From assembly GCA_007922195.1 (NCBI GenBank), contig ML682024.1:2962051-3026050 (forward strand): 64,000 bases of DNA, given 5' to 3'. Of this stretch, positions 21,501 to 28,766 are shown in pieces. Under the pieces are notes generated by a model. It was not told the DNA's origin, made no database searches, and was given only the letters and a program-made list of their open reading frames with translations. Made by a program: the position numbers and the translations under genes. The stretch is from Podocnemis expansa (Eukaryota > Chordata > Testudines > Podocnemididae). Each line of letters begins with the position of its first letter. The first letter of the stretch is position 1.

Positions 21501-21656
21501 AAGACTGTGACTGAATTTGACCTGCGGCTGGCAGAGGTGGGGCAGGAGAGTGAGTACCTCATTAACCAAGCCCTGAAGGCGAACCAGGAAATTGCTCGTC
21601 TGAAAACTTTGCACCAGCCAAACTCCCTGGAAGAGAAACTCCCAGACCTGGCTTAG
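9360..21656 (+). CDS. TCTE1: TCTE1 (DRC5), dynein regulatory complex subunit 5; four coding exons
   Basis: Spliced CDS: 9360-9543, 11727-12295, 13993-14442, 21462-21656, giving 465 codons plus stop. All introns are GT-AG; intron 1 splits a lysine codon (1+2) and the others are phase 0. The product is the nexin-dynein regulatory complex subunit of motile cilia and sperm flagella, where it helps couple radial-spoke signals to dyneins. Recognition rests on RRMRRIIAEDPEWSLAIVP in exon 1, RCCTERWPVCDVS and SWKRMFFERHLENILKYFIP in exon 2, then about six ribonuclease-inhibitor-type leucine-rich repeats from residue ~279 (LVELDFSHN, LEILNLCNN, LTSLNLRLNCIEDEGGQAIG, LTSLHLEGNELSEPTAT, LTSINLACNHIGL). 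An acidic, serine-rich linker sits near residues 173-191. Mammalian proteins are about 500 residues; the shorter length is mainly a shorter N-terminus. Frame is intact, so the gene is probably functional. It is convergent with TMEM151B. Confidence 0.93.
9544..11726 (+). other. TCTE1 intron 1
   Basis: Contains a single PLE terminal fragment (10148-10287), a GC-rich stretch 10440-10660 of unknown class, and an ancient-repeat-like segment near 11290-11420 ('gagccaaattctgctcacac ... ggccagagtggaattttcc'). The 3' splice site is 'cttcattctttacag' ending at 11726. No exon of another gene is seen. Confidence 0.6.
10148..10287. repeat. Single PLE terminal repeat fragment
   Basis: Contains 'gttagtctagttcagcaaa', 'aaggagtcctgtggcactta', 'gactaacacatttatttatt' and 'gcatgagttttcatgggaga', followed by 'ccccacttcctcaaacac' and 'gatggggaacttacc'. 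It matches the left arms of the PLE relics at 2.05 and 14.57 kb but has no partner arm, so it is a solo terminus. Confidence 0.65.
11727..12295 (+). CDS. TCTE1: TCTE1 coding exon 2
   Basis: Completes lysine 62 with AG at 11727-11728 and encodes residues 62-251, including the conserved WPVCDVS and SWKRMFFERHLEN blocks and the acidic linker. Of two possible acceptors (CAG at 11724-11726, or AG at 11727-11728) the first keeps the frame and gives the family motif FEKNPVVDRLLPEHQ. Donor is AAA|GTAACT after 12295. Confidence 0.9.
12519..12696. mobile_element. Small hAT (Buster-like) MITE 1
   Basis: Starts CAGCTGTTCTCAACC and ends GGCTGAGAACCGCTG, inverted repeats of one another with few mismatches. 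Flanked by an exact 8-bp duplication ATGTAGAC (12511-12518 and 12697-12704) with TA at its centre. Confidence 0.85.
13358..13530 (-). mobile_element. CR1 LINE 3' fragment D
   Basis: Text such as 'aatcatagaaatgcaggaac', 'gaggcaggaccaagtaaacc', 'catccctgacaggtgtttat' and 'acctgttcttaaacatctcc' is the antisense of a CR1 3' end. It is short, 5'-truncated and decayed. Confidence 0.65.
13993..14442 (+). CDS. TCTE1: TCTE1 coding exon 3 (LRR exon)
   Basis: Encodes residues 252-401 in exactly 150 codons, both boundaries phase 0. It starts VFKLCRSKVDDEKA after CAG 13990-13992 and ends NHIGL before GTAAGC at 14443. It carries the first five leucine-rich repeats. Confidence 0.92.
14566..15604 (-). mobile_element. 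Penelope-like retroelement relic 2
   Basis: Same architecture as 2045-3283: left arm from 'aaaaggggtagccgtattag' through 'gcatgagctttcatgggaga', right arm 'ggaagtgggatcttctccca' 'cgaaagctcatgcaaaaaat' 'aaatgttagtctta'. Between the arms is only the GIY-YIG frame; the reverse transcriptase is missing. Its right arm has CTGAGGA in place of CTGATGA but keeps GTGGG/CCCAC, GAAAGCTC and ATGC. Confidence 0.72.
14908..15336 (-). pseudogene. PLE GIY-YIG endonuclease fragment 2
   Basis: Open on the - strand from about 15336 to 14908 with no natural start codon. The linker QPPNLKQILTSNYR and the cysteine cluster HPCKKPHCQVCPHIC are followed by SIKGSFTCSSTNVIYA, then LYIGQTGRSFCKRLNEH and the downstream EHFHLL. 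These are the VIY, YIG, Arg, His and Glu positions of the nuclease. The domain looks intact even though the element has lost its reverse transcriptase. Confidence 0.68.
17200..17733. mobile_element. hAT-type MITE inside CR1 B, with internal tandem repeats
   Basis: Ends CAGGGCTGTAACTAG and CTAGTCACAGCCCTG are inverse copies (14 of 15). It is flanked by TTCCCTCT (17192-17199) and TTCCCTTT (17734-17741), a 7-of-8 duplication, and the CR1 reads across the junction once one copy is removed. The interior repeats a unit of roughly 120 bp containing 'ctggatctgtccccagcc' and 'ggcaggctggagggatc'. Open frames inside are repeats, not genes. Confidence 0.75.
17823..17889. repeat. PLE terminal fragment inside CR1 B
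   Basis: 'ccagaggggtagctgtgcta' and 'acaagagtcctgtggcacct' 'taaagaca' interrupt the CR1 text (...aaaactacctac / acactatattcactgg...). It is a short terminal piece. Confidence 0.6.
19008..19316. mobile_element. Non-autonomous hAT element, family A, copy 2
   Basis: Starts CAGGGGCATCACTGG and ends AGCGACGCTCCTG, the same ends as the copies at 3897 and 63013. The interior shares 'gggcacatggggtccatgcc' and 'ccaggtcctttcctgggac'. I do not find a convincing 8-bp duplication here (left cccttagg, right cctttgcc), so one edge may be altered. Confidence 0.65.
19317..21075. other. CpG-rich block of unassigned origin
   Basis: About 1.75 kb of intronic DNA with many intact CpG dinucleotides (for example cgtacg, ctcgcgtag, ccgtacg, gaccgcgcc, ggcgggcgc) in a region where older repeats have lost theirs. 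That points to recent insertion or recent loss of methylation. Open frames on both strands are under 120 codons with no motif I recognise. Its right part ('tatttccgaatgtatctgag' 'cagc', ending about 21100) resembles the arm of the element that follows. Confidence 0.35.
21105..21414. repeat. Inverted-repeat element next to TCTE1 exon 4
   Basis: The left arm (about 21108-21177: gtgggttacttaccagtaac, tgtccttcttcgagatgggc, tgcttggattcattcag) is the inverse of the right arm (about 21348-21414: ctgaattaatccgagcagcc, catcttgaaggacagttacc, agtaagcaacccac). A third partial arm in direct orientation lies at 21078-21105. Class not determined. It ends about 45 bp before the exon 4 acceptor. Confidence 0.55.
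21462..21656 (+). CDS. TCTE1: TCTE1 coding exon 4 (C-terminus)
   Basis: 64 codons (residues 402-465) plus TAG at 21654-21656. It begins DGGKQLLEGMADN and continues EFDLRLAEVGQESEYL, the last leucine-rich repeat and the helical C-terminus. The 3' splice site is 'gattccag' ending at 21461. Confidence 0.92.
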   Translation, partial: DGGKQLLEGMADNKTVTEFDLRLAEVGQESEYLINQALKANQEIARLKTLHQPNSLEEKLPDLA

Positions 21657-22292
21657 TTTATCACATGCATTTATTCCCTTCTGTAGCCTTTGAAATGAAA
21701 TGTCTCGCCTCACTGAGCAGCTGTGGCCATGTGACATGAATTTCTGAGTGGAGCAGGGGTATGAAAACATAATAGGCTGCCTACTATCAGGCGCAATTAG
21801 GCCCAACCCAGCACTTAGACCCCCTAAGGAGACTTCTCACTGGCTCCTTCACACAGTGGGGTCAGGGTTTTGGCATTTCTGCAACTCCCCTACCCAAGCT
21901 TGTTTCTCATTGGCTTCAGATTGGCTAAAGCTCACCCTGCCATTCTGGTAACTGCACATGATTCCTCTGTGCAGTAGATTTCCTCATCTTATCTGTTCTA
22001 CTCATTGCCTTGTTCACCTGCCAGGGCAGATAGGTAGCATGATTGGAGCATCTTTTGCCAAGAAATCACATCTTATTGTTGCTATGGTACTGAATGCACA
22101 GAGTGGAAACCTAAAGCCACTACCAAAGTTAGGTCTCCCGTGTGGTTCTGCCACAAAGTAGCATCATGCTGGCACTGGCAACTTGGAGCAAAGGATGATA
22201 AACAACAGCCCAGCCCCCAGTCTTTGAAAGTAGCATACAGGGCTTATGAGATTGTCCTCACAAAACTGGGGCACAGTTGTCAGGGAAGAACA

Positions 22293-22298
22293 AATAAA
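22293..22298 (+). terminator. Candidate TCTE1 poly(A) signal
   Basis: First AATAAA downstream of the TCTE1 stop, about 640 bases after it, with 'tatatgtgctc' just beyond. It is not proven; another lies at about 23638. Confidence 0.35.
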
Positions 22299-22378
22299 AT
22301 GGAAGACTATATGTGCTCACTCCATAAAACCTTTGACCAGCTGGGCTCTCTCCAGTTCTTCCACAGTTCACCGACAGG

Positions 22379-23310
22379 CAGGGTTACCAGATGTCTGGCA
22401 AAAGGAGGACATGTCCTCCTTTTTGCCTTCATGTCCTCCGTCCTCCAGGCATTTAAAAAATAGGTGCTTTTGTCCAGCTTTTTACTCATCAGGAATGGAA
22501 TGTTAAAAACCCCTCTAGCAACCAAGTTACAGAACAGGGCATGTTCACCCTGGGGCTAGAGATTGGGGGGGGTCACATGCACATACTGCCTAATCACAGC
22601 TCAACACAAATGAGGCCTTCTCACTAAGAGCTCAGGTACCTCCTGGCCCTGGAGGCTACTTTTACAAAGTGGTCTGGGTGGCTCTGTTGGTAGCACTTGT
22701 ACCTTTTAACTTTGCTCTTGTGGGTTCAAGACCTGTAGAAGGCACTTATTTTTGGCCCTTGCTCCCTACAAAACAGCTAAATTGGGGAAGGGGGGAATAG
22801 GGATACTAATAAAATGAAGGAAAATAAAGTCTACCATAAATAAAATTACTAACAGTGACCAATTAAATAAAACCACTAAAGGGGCAGGTTTGAACTGGAC
22901 AGAAACAATTCAGGACACTTTTTTAAACTGTAAAAATGGGCTGCTGTGGAAAATGAAAAATGAGAATTGAGTTAACTTATTTTTTTAACTTTTTTAGGTA
23001 CTTTTCAAGTTTATATTTGAAAATTTACTTTTTTTAACTTTAGTCTCATGAACATTAACGAAAGGGTTATGAAAAACTTTCACTTAATGAAAAAATCCAG
23101 TTTTCAGTAAAAAAAAATTTTGGTCATTTTCTTTATTTTAAAATAATTTTAAAATATATGCTACTGTGTAATTTTAATGCTGCATTCATTTATTACCCAC
23201 TTTCCATGACATAATATAGTAATAAGTTATATTAATGCTACTTTTTCTCCATGTCCTCCTTTTCAGACCTCCCTGTCCTCCTTTCCATGCTTTGGTATCT
23301 GATAACCCTA
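22379..23310. mobile_element. hAT-type element, 'GGGTTACC' family, copy 1
   Basis: Starts CAGGGTTACCAGATG and ends ATCTGATAACCCTA, near-perfect inverse copies. Flanked by CCGACAGG (22371-22378) and CCCACAGG (23311-23318), 7 of 8. Next to each end are the motifs 'aggaggacatgtcctcc' and 'gtcctcctttccatgc', shared with the copy at 62859-63440. The interior is AT-rich, non-coding, and includes a tRNA-like segment. Confidence 0.7.
22679..22733 (+). repeat. tRNA-like pol III promoter segment
   Basis: A-box-like TGGCTCTGTTGG (22679-22690) and B-box-like GGTTCAAGACC (22723-22733) at tRNA spacing. No acceptor stem can be drawn, so this is a tRNA-derived relic or SINE head inside the hAT element, not a tRNA gene. 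Confidence 0.45.
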
Positions 23311-23318
23311 CCCACAGG

Positions 23319-24267
23319 GCCTGCTACCAGGCCAGAGCAGAAGACATAGGCCACTAACTATGGGCCACTCCCTATCATAGTTCTTTGGGGAAGGGTTCCT
23401 CTTGTAAATGGACTGCCCTTTGTTTTGGATTGCTTCCCAAATTAGACGGCTTGTACAAAGAAACAGTCACAAGCTGGTACATTTATACAAAGCAAAGCGT
23501 CCTTTGTCACATTTCCCAGAGGATAAAAGCTTTGCCCCATCTATGGAATTGGTGCTAATGAAGCACACATATTTCCAAAATGAAACTGAAGGTTTAGATT
23601 CCTTTGCACAGCAGGGTGTGTGTTAGAGGGGAGGACCAATAAAGTTCTGTAGTAACAGAGCAGGTACAGCAAAGACAGGCTTCCCCATTTACCGGGGTGG
23701 GGGGTCGGTTTCCATGAGAATTCACTCTTCCATCACAGCAGTGCTGCTGGATTGTGTGCGGTTGACACTTTACCACAGGAAACAGTCTTGAGACTCCCAA
23801 CTTAAGTCATGAGGGCTGTTTACTTCCAATCATGGCTGATGGGGGTGATTATTTCTAGATTGGATTTCAGGGTAGTACCTACCTCACATGCTGGCCTGAA
23901 AAATTCATCTCCTGACTTGTCTCCTCAATTTGTCTCACAGCACATTTGTCTTTACATAACCTTTCCAAGGGGTTCTCCCCTCCTGTAAAATAACTAAGCC
24001 ACATCAGGGAAGACTAGAAAATGAAAATAAGGAATGATCTGTTTTTCAGTGTAGTTGCCACTGTTTCTTACCAATGAAGAATGCTGGTACCCAATGAAGG
24101 GCACACTACAGTGGCCCATGGACCACTAGTGGGTTGAAGAGTGCTTGCTAGTTATCTGTGGAGAAGTGCCACATGATGCTGGTTCCGTCTTTGTTTCCTG
24201 CTGCTTGACTGTGTTCAAAGAAACTCAAACTGCATTCGGTACTGGTCTAAAAGTTTTCTTTCTCTGC
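23319..24267. other. Intergenic DNA, nothing recognised
   Basis: Unique-looking sequence with no gene. An AATAAA at about 23638 is isolated. Confidence 0.35.
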
Positions 24268-24345
24268 AAAACAAACAAGGAGTCCTGGGCCACTTTTAAA
24301 TTCTAAAAAAATTATTTATTGCATGAGCTTTTGTGGGTAAAATCC
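24268..24345. repeat. Solo PLE terminal repeat fragment
   Basis: 'aacaaacaaggagtcctggg' 'ccacttttaaattctaaaa' and 'tatttattgcatgagctttt' 'gtgggtaaaatccca' match the PLE termini. The following ~190 bp may be more of the same element but has diverged too far to delimit. Confidence 0.55.
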
Positions 24346-25123
24346 CAGTTTGTCACATGCATGAAATGGAAGGAAATATATGAATGCAGAGAAGGGTGCA
24401 AGGTCAGTTGACTGTAGTTGCAGTGTGGATATTCTGTGAGTGTGACTGATAAGGCTGGGAGATACCCCTTTGCAGTCTCTGTATTAAAAATATGGGTTGT
24501 GCTATGAACAGAGCTGAAAATCACCTGTGGACCCACTAGATCAGAAGCAGAAGGGAAGAGTTAATAGTCACAGACTAATTAATACATTACATATCAGGTG
24601 CTGCTTTACAGTAGATTATCCATGCTGGCTCAAATTCAGCCATCCACTAACCTGAATATGCTTCCAGGAGGGACAAACTGATCCTAGTTAGTTATTCTTT
24701 CATAATTCTCACCCTTAAATATAGTTAGAATTTGGATAGTCCTGGGTCCATGAAGGAGTGCTAATCCTCAAAGTTATGACTGAAAGGACCTTGTTGTGTA
24801 TAACGTATGTTCAATGAGCTTTACATAATATCTAATTAGTTCAGGTTTCCAGGTGTCAGCCATAAGTTTTGCATTTGATAGCCACAAATTTAGGGCACGT
24901 TATTTCTCTCTCATGCTAAACATTTTGGTTGCATCAATTTAGCATTCATTCAGTTGTGGGGGGTGGGCGGGGTTGGTGAAACCTAGTGAAACCAGAGCTG
25001 GAGAGAGTTAGGGGTACTTCCCATTGCCAAAAATCAGCTTTGAACTGGAGCCTCAAGATTATAAGTTAGGGGTACTCTACAAACAATGTAACCACACTTC
25101 CTCAGGTGAGTATTGTCTTAGAC
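24346..25123. other. Intergenic DNA, nothing firm
   Basis: Sequence following the PLE fragment, then unique-looking DNA with a short G-rich tract near 24957-24973. No gene seen. Confidence 0.35.
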
Positions 25124-25265
25124 CAGGGTCTCAAACTCAAGTCACCACGAGGGCTGCACCACTGAATCCTTTTCATATGATATTAGTGATAGTAGCCTTG
25201 TAGGCTGCAGGACATTAACCTTTGAGGCTGCATGTAGCTCATAGACCACAAGTTTGAGACCCCTC
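25124..25265. mobile_element. Small hAT (Buster-like) MITE 2
   Basis: Starts CAGGGTCTCAAACT and ends AGTTTGAGACCCCTC. Flanked by TCTTAGAC (25116-25123) and TGTTAGAC (25266-25273), 7 of 8 with TA central. Confidence 0.75.
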
Positions 25266-25445
25266 TGTTAGACAGATAGGTGATAGTTCTGGCAACATTG
25301 TTTCCAGCTGTGGAGGAAAATAAAATCTTTAGATAATGTGAATTTATTGCACATGGAGTATCTGAGGGTGATGGTGAGTCTCTAGCTCACCCAACCACCC
25401 CTATTTCTGGGTTTTGTCTTTCTTCCAAAATTGTGGTGTAAGATA

Positions 25446-25813
25446 CAGGTAGTCCTCACTTAGTGACCGGGTTCCGTTCCTGAAACCTGGTTGATAAACG
25501 AATTGGTCACTAAACGAGGAGCAGCCCTTACCGGTATTTCAGGCATAATGTACTTTACTGGTAGTGGGTTTTTCAACCATCGGTAGATAGTTTTAATGTC
25601 ACCTTTGCATCATTTATAACATTTTTAATATATATTTTAAATGTTTTAAGCTCTAATGTACTGAACTTAGTTTGCATAGTGTACTGTAAATATAGGTAAT
25701 CTGAGAGAGTTGATGCGAGTTCTCGTACATTGCCATAATACCAACTCATCAGAGAGCCGGTCATAACTCTGAGGGGTCACTAAACGAGTAGGTCACTAAG
25801 TGAGGACTAGCTG
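25446..25813. mobile_element. Tigger/pogo-like MITE (Tc1-mariner superfamily)
   Basis: Ends CAGGTAGTCCTCACTTAGTG and CACTAAGTGAGGACTAGCTG are inverse copies with a single mismatch over at least 20 bases. TA dinucleotides flank both sides (25444-25445 and 25814-25815), the duplication expected of this superfamily. No transposase frame. Confidence 0.8.
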
Positions 25814-25815
25814 TA

Positions 25816-26442
25816 TTTTGTGGCTTAGAGCTTCTTGAATGTGTAGGTGCAAAACACATGCCTTGGATTGTGACATCAATCTAGCATGTGAATTAATGTG
25901 GGGTAGTGTATGGACTTCCATGACTAGCCTCCAACTAGTCAAACCCACTAATAGCATGAGCCCATTATGTGGTACCAGTAAAAGTTCCAGTAACAAGCTC
26001 AGGCAAGGACCACTGAAGGGAGTGAGCCCAGCAGCAGCCTTTTGTCACCACTGTGAAACCAGGTGGAAGATCCTGCACTAAATGGTCCACTCCAGATCTA
26101 ACCTTCAGGCCATGCTGCTAGTCAGGCTTTTTCCTTGAAGGGTGGGTAAGCAGGAGATGCAGGGGCTAGAGAGGGGCAAATGTTGGTGGTTGTGGGTCAG
26201 AATTTTCTCTGGGTATTGACCCAGCTGTGGCTCTGAATATATTTTTACAAACCCTGCCTAGCACTCAGACCAATTGTGCAATGACTCTAGAGAAATATAT
26301 TCCAAAAATAATAGATCCCACCTCTTGGGAAGGGTTTGTGGCATTCTGCCTTTGCTTCTCACTGGCCCTGCTTTGGGGATAGGAAAGACTCGTCTTGAAC
26401 AGGGTGCTCATCTTAGGTAGAGTGGCTGTTTTTCATAATTTC
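25816..26442. other. Intergenic DNA, nothing recognised
   Basis: Unique-looking sequence between a Tigger-like MITE and a PLE hairpin. No gene seen. Confidence 0.35.
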
Positions 26443-26621
26443 CAAAGGGGTAGTCATGTTAGTCTAGTCCAGCAAAAAAAACAAGGAGTTATGTGGCACT
26501 TAAAGACTAACAGATTTATTTTTCGCATGAGCTTTCATCATGAAGTGGGATTTTCTCCCACGAAAGCTCATGCGAAAAATAAATCTGTTGATCTTTAAGT
26601 GCCACACTGCTCCATGGTTTT
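26443..26621. repeat. Palindromic pair of PLE termini (foldback)
   Basis: The left arm 'ggcacttaaagactaacaga' 'tttatttttcgcatgagctt' 'tcat' is followed within a few bases by its inverse 'cgaaagctcatgcgaaaaat' 'aaatctgttgatctttaagt' 'gcc'. The centre keeps GTGGG/CCCAC and GAAAGCTCATGC but has lost the CTGATGA box at the junction. RNA from this site would form a long hairpin. Confidence 0.75.
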
Positions 26622-26731
26622 GTTTTTTTGTTTTTGTTTTTTATAAACCTTTCTTTAGCCTTGAAGTACAAGGAGCTGTAATGTCCCAGCCCAAATGCAT
26701 ATAGCTTTGTTCACCAGCTGACATTGCTCAA

Positions 26732-28318
26732 CAGGGCCGTCCCTATGGTAGGACGAGCGGGGCAGTGGCCCAGGGCCCCGTGCTTTGGGGGGCCCTGTGG
26801 GGCTGCACTGCTGCGCCCCACCCCCATGCCAGGGACTGGGTGAGACAGCCAAAAGTGGCAGTGCAATTCACAGGGCCGGGAGGAGCTTGGAGTGAAAGTT
26901 GCTTAAGGCGGTAGATCAGCATCACTGCAACAAAGGTGAGTCATTAGGACTATCAATGAGGTGCTGATTGTTGTTCAAACAAACTTGATGCCTCCTCTCT
27001 GAGTCAGTAGCTCTTTAGGCCTGTCTCATTCATATGAAAAGAACTGAGGTCACTGGCAAGCAACCTTTGTGTTATTTTATCAACAGACCCAATAAAGAAA
27101 AGAAAAACCATGAACCCCCTTTATTCTGCCATTTCTGAGATATGGGGATTGCAGTTATTTTTGCAAATTAGGACTTGCCTCTTTTCAGTGGGTTGAGTAT
27201 TCCCTTACTTGCAACAAACGTTATAACTTGTAGATTTTAATAAAACCTCCAGATTTTTTTGACTGGTGATTAAAAAGAGAAGAGAAAAGCAAACTGTTCT
27301 AGTAGGAGCCTGTGTTACAAAGTATGGTATTTTTTCTACAATTAGAAAGCCTAAGTAACAGAATAAAGTCCAGCTCAGGGATGGATCTGCTGGAGGGAGA
27401 AGTTATAACAAGGTCCTAATCTGAAGGGGGGGAAGTGGATAGCCCCATTGTGTTGCTGCCTTATGCACATTGCCAGGGCTCACCAGACCAAGCAGAGAGG
27501 GCTAGCACCCTTCAATCACAATATTGTGGACAATTGTGTGTTCATGGAAACTAATGCGGACTCAGGGAGCAGAAGTGCAGAGGTGAAAGTGGAACCCAGA
27601 GGGGCTGCTTCAGTTCCTGGGATTTCACAGTGTAGAGGGGAGCAGGACCTGGAGGAACTTGGACAGACTCAGCAGCAGACAGGATCTTCCAGGACCTTGC
27701 CTTCCAGCCTGGCATTGGCTCTCTTCTTCCCCTGTCTCAGTATTTCCATCTCATTTCTCCACCCAGTCACCCCCACCCCCATTTGCAAGGAGCTCCCACA
27801 CACACACACTCCAGGCTATTACATGCAATTTTAGAGACTTGACATATTTCCTGATTTGAGACAGGAGTATGGCATGTGGGATCACCCTCTGCATGTTCCT
27901 TGGAGGTGATCTCAAATTAGATATATAGGTTTCAGAGATGCAATAGAAGCCTCAAGAGAAAGGATGAAAGCCATGAGTGATTGCCGCCCCCGCAGCCATG
28001 GTCACTGTTCAGTATTCTGGCAGCAGCTGCTTTTTTTCAGTGGAGGGTCACCACACATCAGAGGGGTCCAGAGCTAGGTCCTGAGGAAAAAAGTTTGACA
28101 ACAAGTGGCTAAAGGGCAGCTGAGAAACCAGACCCTGCATTCCTGTTCCGCCACTTTTGGTCAGCTCGCCTAGTCCCTGGCAAGGGACAGCCAGTGCAGA
28201 TGTCTGCCCCTCCCCTGGGCCAGCCAGCCACCCCCCCTAGTGCCCGGGGGGAGGTGAGTGGGGGCCCCACAGAGGGTAATTCACCCAGGGCCCTGCACCC
28301 ACCCAGGGACGGCCATGT
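26732..28318. mobile_element. GC-rich terminal-inverted-repeat element, about 1.6 kb
   Basis: Starts CAGGGCCGTCCCTATGG and ends ACCCAGGGACGGCCATG, inverse copies with few mismatches. Flanks TTGCTCAA (26724-26731) and TTGTTCAG (28319-28326) agree at 6 of 8, suggestive of hAT. The outer ~150 bp are GC-rich; the middle 26.95-28.0 kb is unlike them and may be unrelated DNA or a nested insertion. A (CA)n run is at about 27797-27808. The 128-codon frame at 27448 has no recognised feature. Confidence 0.55.
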
Positions 28319-28760
28319 TGTTCAGGGGGAAAGCTAAGCTGTCTTGCTGAAAACAGCTGTTTCCCTGGCATTCAGTGGGTGGGATCCGCACCTATCATGG
28401 CTGGAAGGAAGGGGAGCCAAGGGGTGGTTGTGAAAGAGGCAGTCAGGGTTTTGTCTCCTCATTCACACTCATCTTCCCCATAGAGGAAAATATTTGTGGA
28501 CCCAGTTTACTGGTTCCCTGAGAAGGGTGAAGGGAAAGGGGCACTTGATTGAATCCCCATGTTATTTGATTCCTCCTACAAGAGATCTGGGCAATGACAG
28601 GTCTCCCAAGATGTCCTTTTCCCTCTATGTATCGGGAGTCTTGCCTTCTGGGCCTATGGTTTCTACGTATGAATAATATTAGAGTAATTGGCAAGTGCCC
28701 CTGAACTCTTACATTCAAAAAACCACCACTGAGACTAAAATCAGTGACTCATCTGGAACT

Positions 28761-28766
28761 TTTATT
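28761..28766 (-). terminator. Strong minus-strand poly(A) signal
   Basis: TTTATT here is AATAAA on the - strand. Reading minus, AATAAA is followed after about 15 bases by a CA cleavage context and then, about 30 bases on, by GTGGTGGTTTTTTG (28719-28732 on +), a good GU/U-rich downstream element. Upstream minus-strand sequence is AU-rich with TGTAAA and TGTACAAA motifs. This looks like a real transcript end. Its owner is unknown; TMEM151B is the only gene on this strand, with its stop codon 15 kb upstream. Confidence 0.5.

Noticed and set aside
22679..22750. tRNA gene
   Set aside because: Only A- and B-box similarity; no cloverleaf closes.
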